Shown here: one piece after another, positions 25,090 through 33,712 of the stretch
Position numbering within the stretch: the stretch's first letter is position 1
Layout of the letters: every line of letters begins with the position of its first letter
From: Candidatus Hydrogenedentota bacterium
GTDB lineage: Bacteria; UBA8481; J006
Assembly: GCA_003697085.1 (NCBI GenBank)
Contig: RFFU01000078.1
Span: 1-64,000 of the forward strand
Reading direction: 5' to 3'
Length of the DNA: 64,000 bases
Program-made: the position numbers and the translations under genes
The notes under the pieces: model-generated
Database searches by the model: none
Told to the model about the DNA's origin: nothing
Seen by the model: the letters and a program-made list of their open reading frames with translations, nothing else

Positions 25090-26082
25090 ATGAGCAAGAA
25101 GAACGAGATTTCCCCGGCGAGGAAATGGCTTTCCTATCGTCCGGAAATAAAGGTCTTGGACTGCACGATTCGAGACGGGGGGTTGATGAACAACCACCGT
25201 TTCAGCGACGAGGTCGTTCGGGCGGTCTACCGCGCGTGTGTCGAAGGGGGGATCGACTACATGGAGTTCGGATACAAGGCATCGACGGAAAGTTTTCCTC
25301 CGGACGAATACGGCCCATGGAAATTTTGCCGCGAGGAGGACGTACGGCGCATCGTAGGTGACAACGATACCGACTTGAAACTTTCCGTTATGGCCGACGT
25401 CGGGCGGACAAACTACAAGGAAGACATCTTGCCGTCCGAGGAGAGCATCTTCGACATGGTGCGAGTCGCCGCCTACATCCATCAAATTCCCGCGGCGCTC
25501 GATATGATTCACGATGCACACGAAAAAGGTTACGAAACCACGCTCAATCTCATGGCGGTTTCAACGATCCCCGACTACGAATTGGAACAGGGACTCGAGA
25601 TGGCCGTGCAATCAGAGGTGGGGACGATCTACGTCGTCGATAGTTTCGGAGCGCTCTACAGCGAACAAGTCCATTACCTCGTCCGCAAATACCTCGATTT
25701 TGCCGGAAAGGCCGGGAAGCGCGTGGGAATGCACGCCCACAACAACCTCGGCCTCGGCTTTGCCAATACGATCGAGGCGATCATCGAGGGAGCGGAATTG
25801 CTCGACGGAAGTATGGCGGGGTTGGGCCGAGGAGCCGGCAACTGTCAGACGGAACTTCTGTTGGGTTTTCTTCATAATCCCAAATATCGGCTTCGGCCGG
25901 TCATCGAGTGTATTCAGAACCACATCGAACCGATGCGAAAGGATCTTCTTTGGGGACTCGACATTCCCTATATGCTTACGGGTTTTCTGAACCAGCATCC
26001 CCGTGACGCGATCAAGTTCAATACCACCGAGGATCGTGGAAATCTTGTAAAATTCTTTGATCAGATGATGGAAAAGGAATAG
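25090..26082 (+). CDS. DRE-TIM-type aldolase/lyase family protein (HMG-CoA-lyase/HOA-like)
   Basis: Carbon-carbon bond-forming or -cleaving TIM-barrel enzyme, 330 residues. The metal-binding start is VLDCTIRDGGLMNNH, a variant of the DRE motif with Asp and Arg retained. IDYMEFGYKAS follows, then VVDSFGALYSEQVHYLV, and VGMHAHNNLGLGFAN provides the two metal-binding His. The layout is closest to 4-hydroxy-2-oxovalerate aldolase-like and other unnamed family members. It lacks the regulatory domain of isopropylmalate synthase, so it is probably not LeuA. The RBS is GAGG seven bases before ATG. No neighbouring gene explains its role. Confidence 0.82.
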   Translation: MSKKNEISPARKWLSYRPEIKVLDCTIRDGGLMNNHRFSDEVVRAVYRACVEGGIDYMEFGYKASTESFPPDEYGPWKFCREEDVRRIVGDNDTDLKLSVMADVGRTNYKEDILPSEESIFDMVRVAAYIHQIPAALDMIHDAHEKGYETTLNLMAVSTIPDYELEQGLEMAVQSEVGTIYVVDSFGALYSEQVHYLVRKYLDFAGKAGKRVGMHAHNNLGLGFANTIEAIIEGAELLDGSMAGLGRGAGNCQTELLLGFLHNPKYRLRPVIECIQNHIEPMRKDLLWGLDIPYMLTGFLNQHPRDAIKFNTTEDRGNLVKFFDQMMEKE

Positions 26083-26560
26083 GAGAGGTTTTCTTCGTCG
26101 AGAACCGGACCGCCTATCTTTCCGTTTTCCCTTACATCCTTCCTCCTCCCAATCTTTTCTATCAATCAGCGCCCACTGCTTTGCCCCCTACGGCAGCCCC
26201 GCCTTCCCTGCCTGCCGACGCGCACGGCGGCAATCTCGGAAGAAAAACCAACACACCAAGGTATTGTGCCATTCGGGACTTCTTCCCGCAGGCAAGACGC
26301 CTGCGTTCCCAGGTTCCGAACTTTTTTCTTTCTTCCTTTCCAGTATTTCCCCTTCCCTTCTGCCTTCCCTTTTTTCCGCGTGTTCCGTGTTTTCCGCGTG
26401 GTCCTTCGCAAACAAGAGTCTCCGCGCTCCACCGACTTCTTTATTTCGTCATTCTCGATTCGTTCCGTATTATTCCATTCTTAGCGGGGGTTCTCTTCCT
26501 TCCGTGTTCCCCGTGTGCTTCGCTGCCTCTTCATATGCGACTCGCAGGTATCCGGGCAAT
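26083..26560. other. Gene-less spacer rich in dispersed repeats
   Basis: About 480 bp between the convergent aldolase and prepilin genes. It is pyrimidine-rich on the plus strand and contains two stretches of the purine-type repeat read on the minus strand (about 26371-26410 and 26496-26525, units CACGCGG/AAAACACGG). Translations of this strand give spurious peptides and I call no gene. Confidence 0.6.
26371..26410 (-). repeat. Dispersed purine-rich spacer repeat, copy 2
   Basis: On the minus strand the units read CCACGCGGAAAACACGGAAC and then CACGCGG plus A run. A shorter related stretch follows at 26496-26525 (CACACGGGGAACACGGAAG). Confidence 0.5.
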
Positions 26561-27178
26561 TTAATACTCGTCGTAGCGCTTCCCTTCGGTCGAAAGCGAA
26601 TTGTTATTGATCCTCAGTTTTCCGTCCGTATTTCGATAATGCCATCCCCGAAAATTTCCGACCGGATTGCCGCTGGGAGGCAAAAGATTCGATTGCCAGA
26701 CCCCGTTGGATGGGACTTTGGCACCGTCGGCCCAGGTCCAATTGCCTTGATCCGCAACCTCGGCGAGAGGGATCACCGAAAGAAACTGACTCATCTCCGC
26801 CGAAACGTGGAAATTCTGCCCTTCGTCCTGACCACCTGACATTCCGTCACCCGCCGCCCAATTCTCCGAACCCGCCGGCGGCGTGAACCAGTTTCCTTCC
26901 TTCAACGTCCACGGCCACCCTCCCGTCGGATTTCCGCCGAAGTTTTGGTCCTTGTTCACGAGAGAATAATTCATATAGATCGCCGTCCGCAACGTGTTCA
27001 AACCAGCAAAGGTCCGCCCTTCCTTCGCCTTGCGAAGTGCATGTCGAATGTTCGTCAGCATTACAGCGGCCAGAATCCCAATGATCGTGACCACGACAAG
27101 CAACTCGATCAGCGTGAATCCGCGCGCAACGCGAACTCTTTGCCCACCAATCTTTCTTCTCGGCCGATGCGATGGCAA
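26561..27178 (-). CDS. Prepilin-type protein (type II secretion/type IV pilin-like)
   Basis: Exported pseudopilin-like protein of 205 residues. The leader of about 20 residues is basic and ends RVARG, followed by FTLIELLVVVTIIGILAAV, the prepilin peptidase/methylation motif and helix. The C-terminal part is rich in Trp, Gly and Asn (GGWPWTLKEGNWFTPP, GNFRGWHYRNTDGKL), resembling the G-type secreted prepilin-like proteins that are numerous in several PVC and candidate-phylum genomes. The start is TTG 27178, the only start codon after an in-frame stop. No other pilus or T2SS gene is in the window. A promoter and a LacI-like palindrome lie upstream. Confidence 0.85.
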   Translation of the reverse strand: MPSHRPRRKIGGQRVRVARGFTLIELLVVVTIIGILAAVMLTNIRHALRKAKEGRTFAGLNTLRTAIYMNYSLVNKDQNFGGNPTGGWPWTLKEGNWFTPPAGSENWAAGDGMSGGQDEGQNFHVSAEMSQFLSVIPLAEVADQGNWTWADGAKVPSNGVWQSNLLPPSGNPVGNFRGWHYRNTDGKLRINNNSLSTEGKRYDEY

Positions 27179-27295
27179 TGTCCTTTTTCACCCCGTTTCT
27201 TCTTCCATCTTGAAGCGTCTCATCGAAATCCTTACCGGTCCAATTGCCCGTTCAATCCACCCTCCAAACGAATTCACTCACTCCACATCACATAA

Positions 27296-27309
27296 TGCAA
27301 GCGTTTGCA
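27296..27309. promoter_or_regulatory. LacI-family-like operator palindrome
   Basis: TGCAAGCGTTTGCA is a near-perfect 14-bp palindrome (6 of 7 pairs) with a central CG, the shape of LacI/CcpA-type operators. It lies just downstream of the expected start point of the minus-strand promoter at 27319-27348, a classic repressor position. Confidence 0.5.
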
Positions 27310-27314
27310 CTAGA

Positions 27315-27343
27315 GTGAAGTATAGGATATTCTGTGCTATAAT
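27315..27343 (+). promoter_or_regulatory. Possible extended -10 promoter reading toward the Slt gene
   Basis: TGCTATAAT at 27335-27343 is an extended -10 element on the plus strand with a weak -35 (GTGAAG at 27315-27320). It overlaps the minus-strand promoter, so the two would compete. Its transcript would have about 270 bases before the transglycosylase start. Confidence 0.35.
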
Positions 27344-27348
27344 GTCAA
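27319..27348 (-). promoter_or_regulatory. Sigma70-type promoter reading toward the prepilin gene
   Basis: On the minus strand TTGACA (27348-27343) is followed after 18 bp by TATACT (27324-27319). The transcript would start near 27312, leaving a leader of about 130 bases before the prepilin start. Confidence 0.5.
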
Positions 27349-27623
27349 TAGTCGGGAAGGAAAACTTTCGGTCTATCGTTTTCCGGCCATCTGGTTTTGG
27401 CAAAAGGTGTGGCGCGCCATTCCCAAAATCCGGCGATGGGAGCCGCCTCTCGAAGCGCCACCGGAAAAAACGATGACCGGAAGAGTGTGTCTTTCGAAGA
27501 TTTTACGTTCCCTCGCGGTTCCTTCCTTGGCGCGATATTTGCTCGGAGTTGAAGAAAAATGAATTGTTTTCAAAGTTATGTCAAGGACTTGAAACAGGGA
27601 AGGGGGTTGTCGATAAGAGAGAT

Positions 27624-29978
27624 ATGAAACGCGTTTTTCCCGTTATTCTGGTCTCGATGGTTCTTCTCGGAACGGGTTTTTCTCTGGGGAACCCGGGGCG
27701 CAATTCACGAATATCGAGCGGATATCTTGCCGTCGAGCCGGCTTATGCCGGTTTCACGCGGACACTACCTCGGAACCGCGCCTTATTGCCTTTTGAACGA
27801 TTCGAGCGGTATCGCGACCAAGGCGAGTGGGACTCGGCCGTGAAGGTTTTGACGGCGATTCTACGAGAGAATAAGCGGCTTCTGCCCTACGTCAACGCGG
27901 CTTTTGCGGAGTTAGAGATAGCCCGGGGGGAGACGACGAGCGCGATGGTGTACGCGGCTTCGGCGGCGGCCACACTGGACCGGGCGGTGGCCCGTTCGGC
28001 CGCCCGACTCCTGGCCGGATGGAAAGAAGCCGCGGGAGAGACGGCGGTGGCATTCCGAATTTACGGGAGGCTGGCGGCGGCTCCTGAAAACGACCGCCGT
28101 TTCGAAGACGCAATGGAAGCGGAGCGCTTGAGGATGCGGCTGGGGGACACCCAAACAGCCCTGATGCATCTGAAACGTCTTTTGAAACACGAAAGAAATC
28201 CCCAACGAAGGGCCCGGATCGTCGAACAGGTTCTTGCCGCCGAAAATCCTTCCTCGATCAAAACGTTGAGACGTTATGCGGATGCGTATTACACCGCCGG
28301 CGATTTTCCAAAGGCGCGGCGGCTCTATTACCGTGCCTTCTCGATAGCCCGTTCCGGAAAGCGCCCTTCGCGCGGGTACTCGCGAGGCGAGGCGGAGCTG
28401 ATCTACCGACAGGCGCGCAGCGAAGAGCGGGCGGACGACTTTCGAACCGCAATTCGCACTTACAAGAAAATCCGCGCTCACGCTCCCAAATACCGTCCGG
28501 AGGAGATCTATTATCGGATCGGACTTTGTTACCAAAGGTTGGGAAAAGACAGGACGGGGGAAAAGTATTTCCGCAAGGCATTGCGCGCGACCAGAAAGCC
28601 ACGCCATCGCGACGACATCTGGTATCGAATGGCTTTACGCCGAGATAACAGGAAGCATCGGAAAGAGGCGGTCGCGTTCTATTCCAAGATCTTGAAGCAC
28701 CATTCACGGTCCTCGTGGGCGGACGACGCGGCGTGGAGAATCGGTTTGGGGCTTCTGGAGGACGGGAAGGAAGAGGCGGCCCTGGCGGCTTTCGAGAAGG
28801 CCCTGAAGCGTTATCCCCGTTCGGACTACGCTCCGGCATTCGCCTACTGGCGTGGAAGAATCCTCGAACGGATGGGGAGACGCGCGGAGGCGGCCGCCGC
28901 ATACGCTGCCGTGCTCGAAACCCCCGGAATGCCGTACTATCGGGCGCGGGCCGTGGAGGGCTTCGAACGTTTGGGAGCGGAACTTCCCGACACGATGGAA
29001 AAAACGGCGAAGGAATTTTATGAGCGCGGAGAGACGATCGCGGGAATGAATCGTCTCCGGGTCGTCAGGGAAATCGGAACGAACGAGCGTTCCGTCGCCG
29101 CTGCCCGTCAGTTGCGGAAGTGGGTTCTTGAATCTCCACCGTGGGGAGCATTAGCCGAGGCCACAGGCGGCGCTTTCGAATCGAGGATTCTCTCGACCAT
29201 TGAAGGAGCGCGGGGAAACGAGGTTTCGAAGGAGCGGTTGGAGGAGATCGAAGCGTTGATCGGGATCGGGGCGTTTGGTCTGGCAGGTCAGGAACTGTTG
29301 GCGACGGGGGTAACCCCCCCCGATCAACCCGAAAAGCGCGTTATGCTGGCTCGTCTGATGGCGGAAGCGGGGCGGTACCGCGAAGCGATTCGAGAAGTGG
29401 GAAGCGTGGTGGAAGCGAGCCCGGTTCCGGTCGATCCTCTTTCCGTCCCACCGCTCGTCGCCGATCTCTGGTATCCGCATTTCTACGCCGATCTTGCCCG
29501 CCGGGAGGCGCGGCGTTACGGGATCGATACCCGTCTCATTTTAGCCGTCATTCGCGAGGAATCGCGTTTTCAAGCAGACGTAGCCTCTTGGGCGGGAGCG
29601 CGCGGCCTGATGCAGATTATGCCATCCACCGGAAGAATGTTGGCGAAAAGCACCGGTTTGGAAGACTTCCACGTATCCTGGTTGAATCGTCCCGAAATCA
29701 ACCTTCGGCTCGGAGTACACTATCTCAATAACCTCGCAAAGATGTACGGGGGACGTTGGTTTCTGGCCCTCGCGGGATACAACGCCGGTCCCGGAAACAC
29801 GAATCGATGGGTCCGCCAGTTTCCCGTCGAGGACGAGGAAAGTTGGATCGAGCGGATCGAATTTCGCGAGACGCGGCGTTATGTGAAGAAGGTTCTGGGA
29901 ACGTACGCAATTTACCGCCAGTTGGATGGAGAACGATTGCGTTTGACGAATGCATTCAAAACGCACGGCGAAGGTTAA
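27624..29978 (+). CDS. Soluble lytic murein transglycosylase (Slt70-like) with TPR region
   Basis: Cleaves peptidoglycan glycan strands in the periplasm, leaving 1,6-anhydro ends. It has 784 residues from ATG 27624 (AGAGAG upstream), which gives an N-terminal signal sequence (KRVFPVILVSMVLLGTGFSL). Residues 70-560 are helical repeats of TPR type, for example IYYRIGLCYQRLGKDRTGEKYF. The catalytic domain (about 620-770) has VIREESRF with catalytic Glu near 646, GLMQIMPSTG and LALAGYNAGPGN. A TTG 25 codons earlier is possible but spoils the signal. It has no close functional partner. Confidence 0.93.
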   Translation: MKRVFPVILVSMVLLGTGFSLGNPGRNSRISSGYLAVEPAYAGFTRTLPRNRALLPFERFERYRDQGEWDSAVKVLTAILRENKRLLPYVNAAFAELEIARGETTSAMVYAASAAATLDRAVARSAARLLAGWKEAAGETAVAFRIYGRLAAAPENDRRFEDAMEAERLRMRLGDTQTALMHLKRLLKHERNPQRRARIVEQVLAAENPSSIKTLRRYADAYYTAGDFPKARRLYYRAFSIARSGKRPSRGYSRGEAELIYRQARSEERADDFRTAIRTYKKIRAHAPKYRPEEIYYRIGLCYQRLGKDRTGEKYFRKALRATRKPRHRDDIWYRMALRRDNRKHRKEAVAFYSKILKHHSRSSWADDAAWRIGLGLLEDGKEEAALAAFEKALKRYPRSDYAPAFAYWRGRILERMGRRAEAAAAYAAVLETPGMPYYRARAVEGFERLGAELPDTMEKTAKEFYERGETIAGMNRLRVVREIGTNERSVAAARQLRKWVLESPPWGALAEATGGAFESRILSTIEGARGNEVSKERLEEIEALIGIGAFGLAGQELLATGVTPPDQPEKRVMLARLMAEAGRYREAIREVGSVVEASPVPVDPLSVPPLVADLWYPHFYADLARREARRYGIDTRLILAVIREESRFQADVASWAGARGLMQIMPSTGRMLAKSTGLEDFHVSWLNRPEINLRLGVHYLNNLAKMYGGRWFLALAGYNAGPGNTNRWVRQFPVEDEESWIERIEFRETRRYVKKVLGTYAIYRQLDGERLRLTNAFKTHGEG

Positions 29979-30062
29979 AGGGAGAGGAAAGCAGGAAGGA
30001 GAAAGACGGCAGAGCTCCTGCTTGAAAAGAAGACCTGATCGCCTATACTTTCTCTCCAGCGG

Positions 30063-32345
30063 ATGAATACGAAGGAGACATTAGAGCCGGTCGAGTCGGA
30101 GGAGGCTCCGCCGATCATCGGTGAGAACCTCCCCCGCCCGGAAGGAATCCGAAAGGTTTGCGGGACGGCCCTTTACGCCGACGATCTGAAGTTCGACTCC
30201 TGCCTTTTCGGAAGAACGGTTCGTTCTCCCGCCCCGCGGGGCCGGGTGCGACATATCGCCTTTGGAGAAGGAATTCCGTGGGACGAGTTCGTGATCGTTC
30301 TTCCCGACGACATTCCCGGCGAAAACGCAGTGACTCTCATCGAAAAAAGCCAGCCGTTTTTAGCGACCTCCGTTCGGCACATCGGGGAACCGGTGGCGCT
30401 TATTGCTCATCACGACCGGGCCCTTCTCAATAAGGCCTTGAAGGCGATCACGGTGGAGATCGACGAGGAGCCGGCGATCTTCTCCATTGAGGAAGCCCTG
30501 GAGGGAAAGGAAATTCAGTACGGCCGGGATAATATCTTCAAAGAGTACCGCATCACGCGCGGGAAACTTGAGGAGGCGTTCTCGGAAGCCGACCACGTCT
30601 TGGAAGGGGTGTACGAAACCGGTGCCCAAGAACAGCTCTACATCGAGCCCCAGGGTGTTATCGCTCGTGCGGACCCGAAGGGGGAAGTGACGATCTGGGG
30701 ATCGATCCAATGTCCGTTCTATGTTCAGAAGGCCTTGGCTCCTCTCTTCGCTCTTTCGCCGGAAAAGGTCCGGGTCATTCAGACGGAAACGGGAGGAGGT
30801 TTCGGAGGAAAGGAGGAGTATCCCAATCTTCTTTCGGGACATGCGGCCCTGTTATCTTACAGGGCGGGGGGGGCGGTTGTTCGTATGATCTATGACCGCC
30901 GCGAGGACCTTTTTGTCACGCCCAAGCGTCATCCCTCCAGGACCCGCATCAAATCGGCCTTTCGAAAGGATGGAACCTTCCTGGGGTTGGAAGTCGACTT
31001 TGTTCTCGACGGCGGCGCGTATCCCACGTTGAGTTCGACGGTTCTTTCCCGCGGCATTCTTCATTCCTTCGGCCCGTATCGAATTCCGCACGCCGATCTT
31101 CGGGCCCGCGTGGTTTTCACGAATTCGACACCTTACGGTGCCTTCCGCGGTTTCGGCGCCCCGCAGTCCATCTTTGCTCTGGAACTTCATCTCGATCGCG
31201 TCGCCCACGAACTCGGCCTCGATCCCGCCGAGTTGCGTCGAAGGAATTTCGTGAAGAAGGGGGACACCTTTCCGACGGGGCAGGTCATAAAAGAAGAGAT
31301 TGACCTTGCTCTTTTGATGGACACGGCTTTGAAGAAAGCGGACTACGCGCGAAAGAGAAAGGCCTACGAGGAGGAAAACCGAAAGAATCCTCGTGTGAAG
31401 CGTGGAATTTCCCTCAGCGTCTTCTTTCACGGAAGCGGTTTTACGGGAAGCGGCGAGGTGATGTTGGGGTCGAAGGCCGCTGTACGGCTTCTCAAGGACG
31501 GAAGTGTCGAGGTTCTTTCGGCGAACGTTGAGTTTGGTCAAGGAACCAACGCCATGTTCACTCAGATCACCGCGGCCATTCTGGGAATCCCCCCCGAGTG
31601 GGTTCGGATTCATCAACCGGACACGGCGGTCGTGCCGAACAGTGGTCCGACGGTGGCTTCCCGAACGACGATGATCGTAGGACGATTGGTCGAACGCGCC
31701 GCAAGGCGTCTTCGGGAACGCGTTCTCGAGGAAGGCGGTCTTTCGCAAGGGTACACGGGAGAGGAGTTCCGAGAGACGGCGAAGCGTTTGGCGGCGCGAG
31801 AGGAGTTTCGCGAGGAAGCGCAATACGTTCCTCCCCCCGATGTCCACTGGGACGAACAGCGGTATCAGGGCGAGGCCTACAGCGGTTACTCGTGGAGTTG
31901 CGACGTGGCGGATGTTGAGGTGGATATGACCACTTTTCAAGCCGAAGTGAAACATTTCGTTTCGGTTGTCGAATGCGGTACGGTTGTCAATCCGATCATC
32001 GCGGCGGGGCAGATCGAAGGCGGGATCGCCCAGAGCATCGGATATGCGCTTTATGAAGACGTTCATACCGAACGAGGTGTGATGGTGAACAACCAGTACA
32101 CGAATTACATCATTCCCACTACGGCCGACATCCCCTCGATCGAGGTTTCCTTCATCCGCTTCCCCCTCTGCAATTATGGGCCCTTCGCCGCAAAGGGAAT
32201 CGGAGAACTTCCGGCGGATGGTCCTGCTCCGGCCGTCGCAGCCGCGGTTGCTCATGCCTTGGGATATCGTTACATCAACAAAATTCCGTTATTGCCGGAG
32301 CGAATCGCCGCGGTTGTCTTGGAAGAAGAGGAGACGGCGGCGTGA
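30063..32345 (+). CDS. Xanthine dehydrogenase/aldehyde oxidase family, molybdopterin-binding subunit
   Basis: Catalytic large subunit of a molybdenum hydroxylase, which adds oxygen from water to a heterocycle or aldehyde. It has 760 residues. A small a/b-hammerhead domain (20-130) precedes the Mo-binding part with GGFGGKEEYPNL, TPYGAFRGFGAPQ, FGQGTNAMFTQI and the catalytic Glu (about 715) in AKGIGELPADGP. Next come the 2Fe-2S and FAD subunits in the order Mo, FeS, FAD with overlapping or near-touching junctions. The active-site residues that distinguish xanthine from other substrates cannot be aligned by eye. A MocA-like cofactor gene 6 kb away supports a Mo-cofactor enzyme. Confidence 0.93.
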   Translation: MNTKETLEPVESEEAPPIIGENLPRPEGIRKVCGTALYADDLKFDSCLFGRTVRSPAPRGRVRHIAFGEGIPWDEFVIVLPDDIPGENAVTLIEKSQPFLATSVRHIGEPVALIAHHDRALLNKALKAITVEIDEEPAIFSIEEALEGKEIQYGRDNIFKEYRITRGKLEEAFSEADHVLEGVYETGAQEQLYIEPQGVIARADPKGEVTIWGSIQCPFYVQKALAPLFALSPEKVRVIQTETGGGFGGKEEYPNLLSGHAALLSYRAGGAVVRMIYDRREDLFVTPKRHPSRTRIKSAFRKDGTFLGLEVDFVLDGGAYPTLSSTVLSRGILHSFGPYRIPHADLRARVVFTNSTPYGAFRGFGAPQSIFALELHLDRVAHELGLDPAELRRRNFVKKGDTFPTGQVIKEEIDLALLMDTALKKADYARKRKAYEEENRKNPRVKRGISLSVFFHGSGFTGSGEVMLGSKAAVRLLKDGSVEVLSANVEFGQGTNAMFTQITAAILGIPPEWVRIHQPDTAVVPNSGPTVASRTTMIVGRLVERAARRLRERVLEEGGLSQGYTGEEFRETAKRLAAREEFREEAQYVPPPDVHWDEQRYQGEAYSGYSWSCDVADVEVDMTTFQAEVKHFVSVVECGTVVNPIIAAGQIEGGIAQSIGYALYEDVHTERGVMVNNQYTNYIIPTTADIPSIEVSFIRFPLCNYGPFAAKGIGELPADGPAPAVAAAVAHALGYRYINKIPLLPERIAAVVLEEEETAA

Positions 32346-32833
32346 CGGAACCGCTCGATCGGATGACGTTGACTCTGACGGTCAACGGTCGCACGATAAA
32401 GGTGGCCGTTCATCCGATGGCCCGCCTGCTCGATATCCTTCGTGAGGAGATCGGTTTGACGGGAACGAAGGAGGGATGCGGCGAAGGGGAATGCGGGGCC
32501 TGCACCGTTTTGATGAATGGAGTGCCTGTCTTGGCCTGTCTCACTCCGGCTTGCCAAGTGGATGGGGCCGAAGTGGTTACCGTGGAGGGTTTGGCGAAAG
32601 AGACGCTTCATCCGATCCAACAGGCCTTTCTCGAGGAAGGCGGAGCCCAGTGCGGAATCTGCACTCCGGGGATGCTTATCAGCGCGTTCTATTATCTCGA
32701 GCACCCCGAATGCGCGGAGAATCTCCGGGAAGCCTTGGCGGGAAATCAGTGCCGGTGCACCGGATACACGAAAATCTTTTCCTCTGTCCGAAAGGCCGCG
32801 GAGCGTTTGGGAAAGACGATACCGGAGGTTTAG
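32342..32833 (+). CDS. Molybdenum hydroxylase 2Fe-2S subunit
   Basis: Electron-transfer subunit of the preceding hydroxylase. The 163-residue protein carries two clusters. The plant-type ferredoxin domain has GCGEGECGACTVL plus Cys66 (Cys46, 51, 54, 66). The helical domain has QCGICTPGM (Cys104, 107) and CRCTGY (Cys137, 139). All eight ligands are present. GTG 32342 overlaps the large-subunit stop (GTGA), so translation is coupled. Confidence 0.96.
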   Translation: MTEPLDRMTLTLTVNGRTIKVAVHPMARLLDILREEIGLTGTKEGCGEGECGACTVLMNGVPVLACLTPACQVDGAEVVTVEGLAKETLHPIQQAFLEEGGAQCGICTPGMLISAFYYLEHPECAENLREALAGNQCRCTGYTKIFSSVRKAAERLGKTIPEV

Positions 32834-32836
32834 CCC

Positions 32837-33712
32837 GTGCCGGAAGCCTCATTGCTCGATTTCTCCGTTTTTAATCCGCGGCGGCTCGACGAAGCGCTGT
32901 CTCTGTTGGCCGAAGAGGAGAACGTCGTTCCTCTGGCCGGCGGAACGGATCTGATGGTGACGTTGGAGACCGGTAATTTATCTCCGTGTCGTTTTCTCAA
33001 TCTGATGGGAATCGCGGAATTTCAGGAGCCTTTCTCGTGGTGCGATGGAAAATTACGGATGTCGCCGCTTTGTTCTTACCGCGATACCCGTATCGACAAG
33101 GATGTTGCGACTCGATACCCGTTGTTGGTTCGAGCGGCCCGCGAAGTGGGAGTCCTGGCGATCCAGTCCCGCGGAACTTGGGCTGGAAATATCGTGAATG
33201 CAAGTCCGGCTGCGGATGGTGTACCGGTTCTTATGGTCTATGATGCGGAGGTTGAGTTGCGAAGCACGAGCGGAACGCGAACGGTTCCCCTTTGTGATTT
33301 CTACCGTGGTTACAAGGAGATGGACCGTGCTTCCGACGAACTCGTGACCGGCATAATACTGCCCCCGCCACCGGAGGATCGAATCGAATACTTCCGAAAG
33401 GTCGCCCCACGCCGGTTGCAAGCGATCACGAAGGTTCTCCTTACCGGATATCTTCTCCGCTCGGACGACCGAATAGAAGACTGCCGGATCGTTCTTGGAA
33501 GCGTGGCGCCGTTTACGTTGCGCGCGCGTGAGACGGAATCGATTTTGCGCGGAAGTGTTCTTGATTCGGAAACGATCAAAGCGGCGCGAGCCGCGCTTCA
33601 AGGGGAGATTTCCCCCATTGATGACATTCGTTCCACGGCGATGTACCGTCGGAATGTCGCGGAACGTCTCCTGGACGAATTCCTCCTTTCTGCTTCGCCC
33701 GAATCCCATTGA
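32837..33712 (+). CDS. Molybdenum hydroxylase FAD-binding subunit
   Basis: Passes electrons from the 2Fe-2S centres to an acceptor such as NAD. The 291-residue protein has the FAD signature VVPLAGGTDLMVTLE (about 35-49), followed by the second FAD-binding loop SRGTWAGNIVNASPAAD (about 112-128). The C-terminal CO-dehydrogenase-type domain covers 170-285. The usual fused Fe-S motif of some selenium-type FAD subunits is not seen. GTG start, three bases after the 2Fe-2S stop. The stop overlaps the TTG of the next gene. Confidence 0.94.
   Translation: MPEASLLDFSVFNPRRLDEALSLLAEEENVVPLAGGTDLMVTLETGNLSPCRFLNLMGIAEFQEPFSWCDGKLRMSPLCSYRDTRIDKDVATRYPLLVRAAREVGVLAIQSRGTWAGNIVNASPAADGVPVLMVYDAEVELRSTSGTRTVPLCDFYRGYKEMDRASDELVTGIILPPPPEDRIEYFRKVAPRRLQAITKVLLTGYLLRSDDRIEDCRIVLGSVAPFTLRARETESILRGSVLDSETIKAARAALQGEISPIDDIRSTAMYRRNVAERLLDEFLLSASPESH

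Noticed and set aside
24622-25521. 299-codon open frame on the minus strand
   Set aside because: Half of it is antisense to the aldolase gene, which has clear motifs and a good ribosome binding site; the rest is spacer.
30852-32255. 467-codon open frame on the minus strand
   Set aside because: It lies entirely antisense to the molybdenum hydroxylase large subunit, has no recognisable motif and is a codon-bias shadow.
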